From the NCBI RefSeq assembly GCF_021134715.1, contig NC_060027.1, positions 3,596,001 to 3,660,000 of the forward strand: a stretch of DNA of 64,000 nucleotides. The letters are read 5' to 3'. A program made the position numbers and the translations under genes. The notes beneath the pieces are model-generated. The model was given only the letters and a program-made list of their open reading frames with translations, searched no databases and was not told where the DNA came from. This stretch comes from Daphnia pulex (taxonomy: Eukaryota; Arthropoda; Branchiopoda; Diplostraca; Daphniidae). The first letter of the stretch is position 1; each line of letters opens with the position of its first letter. Shown here in pieces: positions 1 through 10,244 of the stretch.

Positions 1-18
1 ATTTTTGGTATTCCGTAG

Positions 19-2082
19 AAACAGTTAACGCCGGAAAAAACAGAGTCCATAAATTTATGCTTGACACTGCTTCGAAACATTCTGCACATTCCGGAACGCC
101 CGTCGGTACGCCCTCCGCACATGTTGCTGTCATCCCCTCGGAGTGTCATTGATCACACGTCGGACAACTCGCAGCAAAGTCAAATTGTGTGTAACCTCCT
201 TGCTCAAGGATTGGGACCGCTTCTCCTGAATTTATTAGTCTGCCCACAGAGGGTAACGTCGCTCAGTTTGTTTTCAGCAACTCGTATTAAAGTTTGGGTG
301 TTACTTAGGAAGAATTGGTGGGGACAATCACACAGGTGATCGCTGTCCTTTTTAAATGTCGATCTGCCGAAACTATACGTAACCGATTAGGCGCCGGCCG
401 CACTGTGATGGATAGCGTTATCTCTGTATTATTCGAGGAAGACGACGACGACGCTGTTTCCAAGCGTCTAGAAATATTTGTCATGGATTTTATGCCAAAA
501 GGCAAGCGATGTAATTTTTTAAAAATATGTTGCCATTTAACACCTATTTCTGTAGGTTACAACACACTTGTAGGCACCTTACATGACCAATTGCTTCAAC
601 ACGACTTGCCAATTGATGAAGCCCAATTTTTCTGGCTCATCACCTATTTTGGTGGTTTCGCACCACTTCTGAAACTGGACATAAATCACGTCAAAGATGT
701 GATGAATATTGAAATTCTATCTTACTTAACATGGGGAGTCATTCATGAAACCGAAATTTTGGACAAAAACTATTTCCGTGAAGTGAACCTAGAATCCTCT
801 GTACGTCGATTGCATCGAGGTGTCACGGCCATCCGACAATTTTTGCAGGTCTTGGAGATGTATTCCAAAGGTGTCTGTTGGACAAGTCAGCAAGTTGAGA
901 GCGATGATTCGCAAGGTTGTGAAACGTACATTCGTCAACTTCACAGTTTCTTGCCAGTAATGAAGGATCTCCACCGAGCTTTTTTAGTACTCTTGCGGCA
1001 ATATAATCCCAACGTTCAGAATCGACAGTACCTCCGTGATGTAATTGCATCAAATCACCTTCTACTGGTTACCCTTGAGCGAGCCGCTGGTGTTCCGGCA
1101 TACGGTGGGCGTAGTGTTGATTTAAAAGAACATCTGAAACAGTTCTGCACTCCCACGATCGTGGCTAAATACGCGATCGCTCTTAGTGATTTTAGAACCA
1201 ATGACATTGTCGTTAATCATTCCATTTTTCAGTTTTTGCATCATGTCAATGGTGATCTCGGTAGAATTGACCTTTTGTTAGACCCAGTTATTGTGCGTCC
1301 ATTCGTCAAAATATGTGAGGAACAATTTAAAGTAAGTTTTTTAAAAACCCTTGCTTTTTAGTTTCCCTTAATTTTGTTCTAACTTATTTAGATTTGCGAA
1401 ACATGGCATAGCATGATTCAATGTGTGGTGCAGACGTTTATACGTAATCAATTGAGTCGCGGTCATCAGAGGACGGGCGCAACGAGTAGATTGTCAGAGT
1501 CAGACCAAGTGAACCCATCATCATCAGCGGAGCCTCATCATGTCGCTAGTAATCCCTATCCCGTCTTTCGTCAACCACGAACAAATATTGAAACACTCCT
1601 CGTTCAACTGAAGAATTCAGGTTTATTTTTTTTAAACACATCTTAACTTATATTTTTTCAACCAATTATTTTTTATTATTTATCAAGGATTCCAGAGACA
1701 GCTGGACTGGATTCAATATTCTTTATTGACGACTTGCTCAGCTCAACTGGGTACTTATGATGGCCAGAATTTCTGTAATCCCATTGCTTGTCTGAGTCGC
1801 AGAAAGAAAATATCTTGTCCTATAGTTCCGTGGACCGAAGATGAGGCATCCGCTCTCCGCTCGGAAATTTTCGTTTGTCTTTTGCAGCAGTTAGGTCTTC
1901 TGCCATCGGCCTTTCATGACCAGGGGTTTTATCCTTGTATTCCTTACAATTGGTCTCCAGACACTGTGTTTAGAGTAGCTCTCATTTTCAGTCCCATTGA
2001 GCAAACAATGGTGGATTTTGATCTTTCCCTCGTCATCAACAACACAACTGAGCAGCAGAGAAATAATCCCTGCCCACCTTGA
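19..2082 (+). CDS. tim: timeless (circadian TIM) paralog, 3' portion; 5' exons lie left of the window
   Basis: Exons read 19-252, 309-1331, 1392-1620 and 1688-2082 (TGA), with GT-AG introns of 56-67 bp and consistent phases. The first exon carries the TIMELESS signature LLRNILHIPE and ends in CPQR. The second carries an acidic run (EEDDDD), then FFWLITYF, ILSYLTW, VTAIRQFLQ, LLRQYNP, SNHLLLVTLE and HHVNGDLGRIDLLLDP. The last exon holds the WTEDEAS...LLQQLGLLP...WSPDTVFR block found near the C-terminal part of insect TIM. The order matches Drosophila TIM (circadian type), not TIMEOUT. TIM binds PERIOD/CRY and acts in the cytoplasm and nucleus of clock cells. The long variable linker between the PER-binding halves is much shorter than in the fly. 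The frame is open throughout, but the 5' part is not visible, so an intact gene is likely rather than proven. The same region recurs as damaged copies at 6-10 kb. Confidence 0.85.
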
Positions 2083-3657
2083 AGTAATCTACAATACTTT
2101 CGAAAAAGTAAAAAGTATCGCGTTAAGGCAAAAGTTGTTGATTCAATATAATACTATGCCGATAGAAGATATATTTTTGAAAGAAGCAAAACTTTGTGGT
2201 GATTATGGTTGTATATATAGTAGTCTTATTTCCATCAGATTATATAGCAAATATCTGTCAACAGAATACTAAATAAGTTCATCATAAAACTGTGTTGGCG
2301 TCCAAAATCTTCTGTTGTATCTGTGACTGTGTTTGTGGCTAATGGCTATATATAAGCTATACATTTTCATATACAGTGATGCCACTGTCTATCAATTTAC
2401 TACTTAATCATTTTCTCCAGCTGTCGAATAGCCGAAATATAAATGCACACTGAAAAGTGTAATCCTCGCTATGAAAAGGTGAAACATTCTATGTGCAGTT
2501 AAAAACTGATGACAAAAAAACTCATTCACGACTTCGTGCTTTCGTGGTCTTGGATACGTGGATGTTATCAATACGGTATTATAACCAACCTTGAAAATGC
2601 AATATAGAATTTTGTATAAAAGCTATTAATTATTGTGCAGGATCTAGAGCCAATTTTAATTTGGAGTTCATTATTCATTATTCTATTTCTATAAAAGCTC
2701 CTCTTGCCACTGTCGGGCTTCTTACATTTTTTTAAATTCCCACATTTGGCTTCTAAGAGGGTCCTGATCCTGGATTATCTCATTGTGGTGGTTATCTGGT
2801 TTCGATCTAAAAGTAATTATCTGGAGGTTTCGGACAAATTTTTTTTCTATTATATATTGACTGCGGTAGAGGGCTTAGTGTAACTTGTTCAGAACAATTT
2901 TACTACAATTTTATACTAAATTAATCCCGATCCGTTCAGTGGACGCGGGCGAGAGAACTTCTTTTGTCGTTCGTTTTTAAGCGGTCTGGATTTTAGAGGT
3001 CGATATAATTTTTTCTATCGATTTCTAAGAAAAAGTGTCGTCTGCTTTCAATAAGTTTCAAAATTGAGAAAATAGTTAGAAGTAGACTAGTTAGAAGACT
3101 ACAAACACTTCAAAATTTAGCTGAAGGTAAAAATACAATTTGAAATTATTAAATGTATATTGCCTTAGTATTTTCATGTTTACAATCTCTCTGGAAAGCA
3201 ATCATGTTGGTATATGCCAAAACAAAATAATGGTAAATACCTACAGAATGTTCTTTTTAGTAATCTCAATTGTGAAACAAGGTTGTTTGTAACCAAATCA
3301 ACCCAGTGTTGTTCCTGCAGGAAAAATTGAAAGTTTATGTGAAAAACAGTTATGCTGTTGATAGAAAACATGATAAATTATAAATTTTCATTTTAGTTTT
3401 TTTGTGCTTCATTATTAACATTGTAGTTATCATTGTAGTTTCTGCAGTGTGAAAACATTTCCTTGCTTGTAATTGTTAATATTATGATTTCCTGGAAGAA
3501 ACAGAAATGGAATTATTTGTATAGACAAACAAACTATGTATGTTTCACAATTTTGATTCACCTCCTCGTTAATCTTAGAAAAGCCCACAAAAAAATCTTT
3601 TATACTATTTCATAACTACTCTCAAAAGATGTTTGTATTCAACAAATATTCGGGCTT

Positions 3658-3771
3658 ATTGTACAGTTGAGATTGAAGAAAGTTTGGAGATTACTTGAAA
3701 ATTATAAATGACATTATTGTGGGAAGTCTTATCAAAACATTCTCTTTTACGGTTGTTTCAAAACGTATCAG
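3658..3771 (+). repeat. copy 1 of a ~110-bp dispersed block (partner at 10137-10241)
   Basis: Both copies run from an ACAGTTGAGATTGAA-type start to TTGTTTCAAAACGTATC at high identity, with small indels. The partner at 10137-10241 lies immediately downstream of the stop codon of the minus-strand coiled-coil gene. This copy may therefore be the leftover 3' flank of a lost duplicate of that gene. Confidence 0.75.
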
Positions 3772-3907
3772 ACGACGGTCTATTAAGCAGATTTTTAGTG
3801 TTCGCAAATGGATTTGTGATTGTTGAAGTGCCGTTTGAATATAAGCTCGTCAATCAGTTTGTGCTTCATCCAAATTTTTTCGTCAAGGCCTGGCTATAAG
3901 GCCTATC

Positions 3908-5049
3908 GTTCGGTATTTCGTTCTTTTGAAGTTCCTAGCTCCTCCATTTCTTAAAAAAACACACGTTTCTTAGTGTTTAAATGTTTACTTTTGCCAATTT
4001 TTGATGGATTTAAAATTTAAATTAAAATTATCGATGTATTCCATAAACATGTCAGCCAGGTTTATAGACTTTGCGTATCTAGGAAAGAAGTGTTTTAAAC
4101 GGTTTTAAAGTTATACGGCCCTTGCAAGTTGCAATTCAATTCGGAGTAGTCTGACGGATGAAGTGAAATTCAGTTGCATGTTGAAGATGAAATTAAAGTC
4201 TAGAGAGGAAATGAACGCAGCAAGCGGAGCGTTCGTGCTTCAGCCAAATGTCTGCACTTTTCTTCGTTTCCTTTTTAGTGAGGTTAATCGCATCGTGATC
4301 GCATCAACCGTAGCAGATTTGTGTTTATTGAGGATATCGAGCCAATCGAGGACCATAGATTTTTGTACAGGTGTGCTTTCAGGTCCGTCATCTCTGTCAT
4401 GTCCGGTCATGTCAGTGTTAACCTCATCCACCAAAGGGATTTTTTCCTAATTGAGGTTGGATTTTTGTTGGTCAAAGTGGGCTTTCTTGCCCATCATCAT
4501 CATGCTTTTTTGTTTGTTTTTTTCTTTACATTCCACAACGTTTTCAATCACTCACTCTCCAAATCGACCGCTAGTGTTGTTCTATGTAGCCATTTCTTAT
4601 TATGGTTATTCCTCCCTCTCCCCCTCTTATCCAATTAAAGGTACACCCGCTGCGAGGTGTTTTCCTGTCGGGGAAAACTGGTTTCTACCTAAACGCTTGT
4701 TTGTATTTTTTTTAATTGTTTTGTTGTTTTAATTTTTCACCAAGGAGCGGTATTTCGGTTCGCCGATGTTGCTAGCTCCACCATTTCTAAAAAACACGTT
4801 TATTGGTGTTGTAGTCTTTTTAATTCTGCTAATTTTTGACGGATTTAAATAAAAAAATATCGATGTTTTTCATCTGCATGTCAGCTAGGTTTGTGGACTT
4901 TGGAGTTTGGAACTAGGAATGAAATGTTTTAAAAGTTACGGCCCTTGCAATTCGATTCGCAGTAGTCTGACGGATGAAGTGAAATTCAATTGCACGTTGA
5001 AGATGAAATTAAAGTCTAGAGAGGAAATGAACGCAGCAAGCGGGGCGTA
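3908..5049 (+). repeat. pair of diverged ~300-bp direct repeats about 0.83 kb apart
   Basis: The block at roughly 3908-4232 recurs at roughly 4745-5049. Shared landmarks in the same order are GGTATTTCG, an AGCTCCNCCATTTCT segment, TTTTTGANGGATTTAAA, ATCGATG, CATGTCAGC(C/T)AGGTTT, TACGGCCCTTGCAA and GTAGTCTGACGGATGAAGTG, ending in CTAGAGAGGAAATGAACGCAG. The layout resembles a tandem duplication, or short terminal repeats bracketing about 500 bp of unrelated DNA. I see no transposase, tRNA primer site or polypurine tract to support an LTR element. Confidence 0.7.
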
Positions 5050-5883
5050 GCGTTCCGGTTGCTTGGCGCGCGTTGGCACACTACTTTAGTCTGATTAAGT
5101 AGTCTTTTTCTATGTATATTTTATTCCTAACTATGTAGCTTCTTAATTTGTTTTTTGGATGGCATCCTCATACTCGACTCGACTAACAAGATTCACCAAT
5201 CGAGGGGGAGCAAATTCGTATTGCGTCGCCACAGGGATAGAATTATTCTAAAAATATTACAATAAAGTTAATGTTTCCGTACCGTCTTTGATTCCTTGAG
5301 CGTTTGTGTATAACCTGTATGACTTCTATGTCTATTCTTCATAACCCCTAACCCTTAACTTGTCTGAGCCGTTGACTTCTCAGAGTCGTGTGATTGCATA
5401 CCTACCATTTGTCCATAACCGTTCACTCGGTAATTCAAAGTGGTCTAATTAAGCCCAGGTGCGTAGCAAATGAAGTAAGAGCGTGTAACAAAATCGGACA
5501 CCACTCGAAACGCCTTTCCTTTTTGTATCGTAAAATTTTACGGCTTATTTTTACGTGTATTGAGTATTTAAGTTTTACTTGGGAGACCGGATGTAGGATG
5601 TTCCCCCTTTTTACTGATGAGGTTCTTTCCGCATTAGATTCTCAAGCCCAAAAAAATTCAATTTTGATCGAGAAATTTGATAACGGAAGAAAAGGAAATG
5701 ATGGACGAATAGCGCTCGCTTCGTATAATCTAGTCACGACAGAGCCTGACAGAGCGCTCAGTTGCTCTTAACAGTATTTGCTGGCGCTCAAATGTGATTA
5801 AAGTAGTCAATTTCCAATGCAAGCCTGCGAGAATTTGGAAAATCAAAACATGTTTCTAGTCATTTTTACTATAGAACTTTTAT

Positions 5884-5940
5884 CACGTGGCATATGGTTC
5901 GCGTATAAAAGGCAACACATCCAGTACCGCAGCATCACTC
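5884..5940 (+). promoter_or_regulatory. E-box plus TATA core promoter of timeless copy B
   Basis: A perfect palindromic E-box CACGTG lies at 5884-5889, with a second E-box-like CATATG at 5891-5896. TATAAAA follows at 5904-5910, and an initiator-like ATCACTC lies near 5933-5939. About 100 bp further on is the ATG at 6041, which opens a TIM-like N-terminus (MDWMF). CACGTG is the canonical CLOCK/CYCLE binding site and drives timeless in insects. The spacing is what one expects of a functional arthropod core promoter, even though the gene behind it is damaged. Confidence 0.7.
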
Positions 5941-6040
5941 TTCTCTTTGAGACAGCCCTGAAATCATGTAGCTTTTCTTTGCAGTGATCCAACACCGGTA
6001 CAGACGATTAGTATTTTTGTTTGTACATCCATTTTCCAAC

Positions 6041-7865
6041 ATGGATTGGATGTTTCCGAGTGAAGGCGCTCCATCTAGCGTCTTCATTTCCTTGGAGACA
6101 TGTTACACCAACGACCAACGTTCGGGTGAGTTTCTTTTCAAGTAGTTAATTAGTAATCACATAGGAATTTTTTTAGTAAATTTCATTTTTAAATATGTGT
6201 CTGTCTTACAATTATAAAGACATTGATGGTGACGGCATTTGCCGAGCGCCATCGAACTGTGAATCTTGGTTGGGCAATACGATGACGTTTGAGCGTTTGA
6301 CTTGACAAGACTTGAATCATTTTTTTTTCTTCGTTTCAGGTGGTTGGTTGGCATAACTACGCTCATTCGCTGCTTCACTTTTGTAGAAACCTCCGGTCAA
6401 CGAATCCATGCATCTGATATCATCTGCGAATTGAGACAGCATCTTTACAGGGCTAAAGAATCCTTCCTCGACGCCAGGAGCACTAGGTCTATTATCGCTC
6501 ACGTTGAAATTCTTTTGGAGCATGTACGTATTTTGACACATGATTGAATTTCATTCGCTGTCATACTTATCTAATGCATTTTTCCTTATTCCGCAGCAAC
6601 CGTTAACGCCGGAAGAAACTGAGTCCGTAAATTTTTGTTTGGCACTTCTTCGAAATATTCTGCACATTCCGGAGCGCCCGTCCGGTACGCCTTCCGCACA
6701 TGTTGCTGTCATCCCCTCGGAGTGTCATTGATCACACGTCGGACAACACTCAGCAAAATCAAATCGTCTGTAACCCCTTTGCACAAGGATTGGGACCGCT
6801 TCTTCTAAAGTTATTGGATTGTCCACAGAGGGTATAACCATTAGTTTTTTCAAATTTTTTTTTAGCGCTCCGTGTTAACATTGATATGATGAAACTTAGG
6901 ACGAATGGCTGGGGACGATCACAAAGATGATTTCTGTGGAGTCGCCAACTTCACAGTTAATTGTCAGCAATGCGAGATCTTCGTCAAGCTTTTTGCAATT
7001 GGTTCGTCTCGACAGCACACGGGTAAACATAAGTGGACCTGGGTCTTCTCACGAATATCAACGATGGTCTTATCTACTACGTGGTTCTCTTCACGCAATG
7101 AGAGACCTCCGTCAACTGTTCGTGCTCCTACTGCGTCAGTTCAATCCAAAGTTTCACTGTAGGCGTCTTCTGTGTGACATCATCACAGGAAACCACCTTC
7201 TTTTGACTACACTTAAGCAAGCCGATGAGTTCCCTGCTAGCGTCCCACGTTTTGATATGATGACTGAGCATTTGAGCCAATTTTGCACAAAAACAATTTT
7301 GGCTCGATATGGAAGCGCTCTATCAGATTTTAGGACGAATGGGTCATTCTTCAACGACTCTATCTTCACAATTTTGCTTCATGTTAAAAATGATCTAGGC
7401 AAAATTGACCTTCTATTACATCCTGTTGTTTTGCGTCCATTTGTTAAAATTTGGGAGGAGGAATTCGACGTAAGTTTTTCACCTTTTACAACACATTTTT
7501 TATAATTAAAGTTGATAATTAAGTATGATTACTTTATTTTTAGATTTGCGACAATTGGCACACTCTGATAGAATGTGTTTTGCAGACATTTTGGAATAAC
7601 CATCAGAGTGGCAATTACATTATTGACTCTTATCCCTGGAATTCAACGACTGATGGATTGGTTGATGAAGAGAACTTGACTCTGGCGAAAGCCAGACATC
7701 CTGCTGGCAATAATAATCCTTCATTTAAAGTATTTCATACTAATATGCAGTCTGTTGTTCATAAGCTGAAAAATTCAGGTTTTGTTTTTTTAAATATTTT
7801 CAAACTATTATTTAACATCTTGCATTTTTCCACAGGATTCCAAAAACAGCTTATTTGGATCTAGG
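6041..7865 (+). pseudogene. tim: timeless copy B, truncated and frameshifted
   Basis: The start exon 6041-6125 begins MDWMFPSEG, like the TIM N-terminus, and ends at a GT donor. The next two coding exons, which survive in the opposite-strand copy at 9.3-9.5 kb, are missing. Later exons carry ELRQHLYRAKESFLDARST, LTPEETESVNFCLALLRNIL, then 6904-7470 (LLLRQFNP to HVKNDLGKIDLLLHP), 7544-7778 and a short 7835-7865 piece ending in TAG. Disabling changes are a 4-bp insertion near 6407, an extra C near 6680 that shifts the frame after NILHIPERPS, and a stop soon after FQKQLIWI. Exon 6904-7470 has also lost about 140 codons relative to the copy at 309-1331, joined in frame. The promoter appears intact, so the locus may still be transcribed. 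Confidence 0.8.
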
Positions 7866-9275
7866 AAAATTTGATTGAAAGTTTGATTCAGTGTGTCCTG
7901 CAGACTTTTAGACGTAGTCAACAGAATCGCGGTCATCTGAAATCGGGCAATAATGGTAAATTTCCGGATCAAGAAAGCCCGTCACCAATGGGGACCAATC
8001 CAGAAGATAGTGTTCATTTTCCTAGATATTTTCTGGAAACACACGGTTAAAAACGCAAAGGTGAAAAACTTACGTCGAAACTCTCCTCCCAAATTTTAAC
8101 AAATGGACGCAAAACAACAGGATGTAATAGAAGGTCAATTTTGCCTAGATCATTTTTAACATGAAGCAAAATTGTAAAGATAGAGTCGTTGAAGAATGAC
8201 CCATTCGTCCTAAAATCTGATAGAGCGCTTCCATATCGAGCCAAAATTGTTTTTGTGCAAAATTGGCTCAAATGCTCAGTCATCATATCAAAACGTGGGA
8301 CGCTAGCAGGGAAATCATCGGCTTGCTTAAGTGTAGTCAAAAGAAGGTGGTTTCCTGTGATGATGTCACAAAGAAGACGCCTACAGTGAAACTTTGGATT
8401 GAACTGACGCAGTAGGAGCACGAACAGTTGACGGAGGTCTCTCATTGCGTGAAGAGAACCACGTAGTAGTTAAGACCATCGTTGATATTCGTGAGAAGAC
8501 CCAGGTCCACTTATGTTTACCCGTGTGCTGTCGAGACGAACCAATTGCAAAAAGCTTGACGAAGATCTCGCATTGCTGACAATTAACTGTGAAGTTGGCG
8601 ACTCCACAGAAATCATCTTTGTGATCGTCCCCAGCCATTCGTCCTAAGTTTCATCATATCAATGTTAACACGGAGCGCTAAAAAAAAAAATTTGAAAAAA
8701 CTAATGGTTATACCCTCTGTGGACAATCCAATAACTTTAGAAGAAGCGGTCCCAATCCTTGTGCAAAGGGGTTACAGACGATTTGATTTTGCTGAGTGTT
8801 GTCCGACGTGTGATCAATGACACTCCGAGGGGATGACAGCAACATGTGCGGAAGGCGTACCGGACGGGCGCTCCGGAATGTGCAGAATATTTCGAAGAAG
8901 TGCCAAACAAAAATTTACGGACTCAGTTTCTTCCGGCGTTAACGGTTGCTGCGGAATAAGGAAAAATGCATTAGATAAGTATGACAGCGAATGAAATTCA
9001 ATCATGTGTCGAAAACCGTACATGCTCTGATGCTCCAAAAGAATTTCAACGTGAGCGATAATAGCTCTAGTGCTCCTGGCGTCGAGGAAGGATTCTTTAG
9101 CCCTGTAAAGATGCTGTCTCAATTCGCAGATGATATCAGATGCATTCGTTGACCGGAGGTTTCTACAAAAGTGAAGCAGCGAATGAGCGTAGTTATGCCA
9201 ACCAACCACCTGAAACGAAGAAAACAAAAATGATTCAAGTCTTGATAAGTCAAACGCTCAAACGTCATCGTATTG
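6275..9275. repeat. near-perfect 1.2-kb inverted repeat (two timeless copies head to head)
   Basis: The left arm 6275-7496 matches the reverse complement of the right arm 8057-9275 almost base for base; I notice only scattered single changes and a 4-bp indel. The loop is about 560 bp (7497-8056). The outer limits fall inside timeless intron sequence (CAATACGATGACG). The inner limits fall just after a shared splice donor (GACGTAAGT). Arms this similar imply a recent inverted duplication or ongoing gene conversion. A transcript crossing both arms would form a dsRNA stem of about 1.2 kb. Confidence 0.93.
7868..8049 (+). pseudogene. stray timeless exon fragment in the inverted-repeat loop
   Basis: The frame reads SLIQCVLQTFRRSQQNRGH followed by a hydrophilic tail to a TAA at about 8047-8049. 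It is a second, diverged version of the exon found at 1392-1620 (HSMIQCVVQTFIRNQLSRGH) and, in another version, at 7544-7778. It abuts the truncated last exon of copy B, so it looks like debris from a third duplication joined at the breakpoint rather than part of a working gene. Confidence 0.65.
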
Positions 9276-9541
9276 TCCTTTTTGTTGAAGAACACTAGTC
9301 GTCTGCAACTTACTTGACTGCTAAACGAAAAATAGCGTGCTCGTTCTCTTAACAACCAATCAGCGAGGGTTTCAGGTCCTGCAACAGTCAAATTAAAAAT
9401 GTAAGTCTAATTGTTATCTGAATTCGTTTTGAAATATTAGCCATTACCTTATTGATAATTCAAGGAAGCCAAGACCAAGTCGACGGGAATGATTTGTAGC
9501 ATCGTCAGACAGCAACTGCGTTACAAGATCTTCGAGGTTGG
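8057..9541 (-). pseudogene. tim: timeless copy C on the opposite strand, no start exon and no 3' exons
   Basis: Reading down the minus strand, exons are about 9541-9448 (NLEDLVTQLLSDDATNHSRR), about 9365-9307 (TLADWLLRERARYFSFSSQ, GT donor), about 9212-9020 (VVGWHNYAHSLLHFCRNLRS...YRAKESFLDARST), then the NILHIPE exon and the LLLRQFNP-to-GKIDLLLHP exon. It keeps two N-terminal exons absent from copy B and lacks the 4-bp insertion at 6407. It shares with B the extra C after NILHIPERPS and the internal deletion. No MDWMF-type start exon and no promoter are recognisable upstream, and the copy ends at the inner edge of the inverted repeat. I read it as a pseudogene, but its exons show how the 5' half of a complete family member is organised. 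Confidence 0.75.
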
Positions 9542-9780
9542 CTAGTCAAGTTTTAAGAACAGATTATGTTCAACGACACAGCGGCTTAACAATTCTTTGA
9601 TGTAGACGATTCCGACGAAGAAGAAGCCAAGTTCCTCAATAGGTACGTCGATCTATTTTTTTTTTTAATAGTTGCAATTAGCTTTCTAACTTTTTAAGTT
9701 GTATTAAACAGTTACGTTGTCAGGCACGAACCTGCTGAACTTATCTTCGTTCTTAAATGATTCATAGGTAATTTTATCGT

Positions 9781-9879
9781 TTACGGCGGGTCAAATCGGT
9801 CCCGTATACTTTCGGCAGACCGACCTTTGAAAAGGACAGAGATCACCTGTGTGATCATCCCCATCAGCAGCCATTCGTC
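9781..9879 (-). pseudogene. isolated timeless exon fragment
   Basis: On the minus strand an AG acceptor is followed by DEWLLMGMITQVISVLFKGR and SAESIRDRF, then a stop. This matches the start of the exon at 309 (EELVGTITQVIAVLFKCRSAETIRNRL) and retains the FKGRSAE part that copies B and C have lost. It is a remnant of a further timeless copy. Nothing coding for TIM continues beyond it. Confidence 0.7.
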
Positions 9880-10244
9880 CTGAGTTTCATTACATCCGGA
9901 AAATACTACTGCTCTGGTACTATTTCATAAGTTAGAAAGTTTATATTCTTACAAATGGTGTTTGCATCCACAGGAACAATTTCAGCTTATAGCGGTTTGC
10001 TGTCACTCTGTGTGTGTGTTTATATAGCGTCGAATTTTTTTATTCCTTACAATATCCTTGCTGAAAATCCGGAGCAAGACATCGAGGTAAATAATGAACT
10101 TATTTTAGAAAATTTTTATTCAAAAATTCAAAGAATACAGTTGAGATTGAACTGAAAGTTTGGAGATTACTTGAAAGTTATCAATGACATTATGTGGGAA
10201 TTCTTATCAAAACATTCTCTTTTACGGTTGTTTCAAAACGTATC
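9880..10244. repeat. spacer holding copy 2 of the ~110-bp dispersed block (10137-10241)
   Basis: Positions 10137-10241 repeat the block at 3658-3771 with small indels and end four bases before the stop codon of the minus-strand coiled-coil gene. This is probably that gene's 3' UTR. The rest (9880-10136) is AT-rich and shows no supportable gene. Confidence 0.6.

Larger units (their letters stand above)
2083..5880. other. gene-poor spacer between timeless copies
   Basis: AT-rich sequence with no exon chain that I can support. It holds a short duplicated block shared with the 10.1-kb region (3658-3771) and a pair of diverged direct repeats at about 3.9 and 4.75 kb. A 125-codon frame at 5394-5771 has no recognisable family, splice context or start context, so I do not call it a gene. 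Confidence 0.5.

Noticed and set aside
3908-5049. LTR retrotransposon
   Set aside because: Direct repeats are present, but there is no primer-binding site, polypurine tract or gag/pol remnant, and only about 500 bp lies between them.
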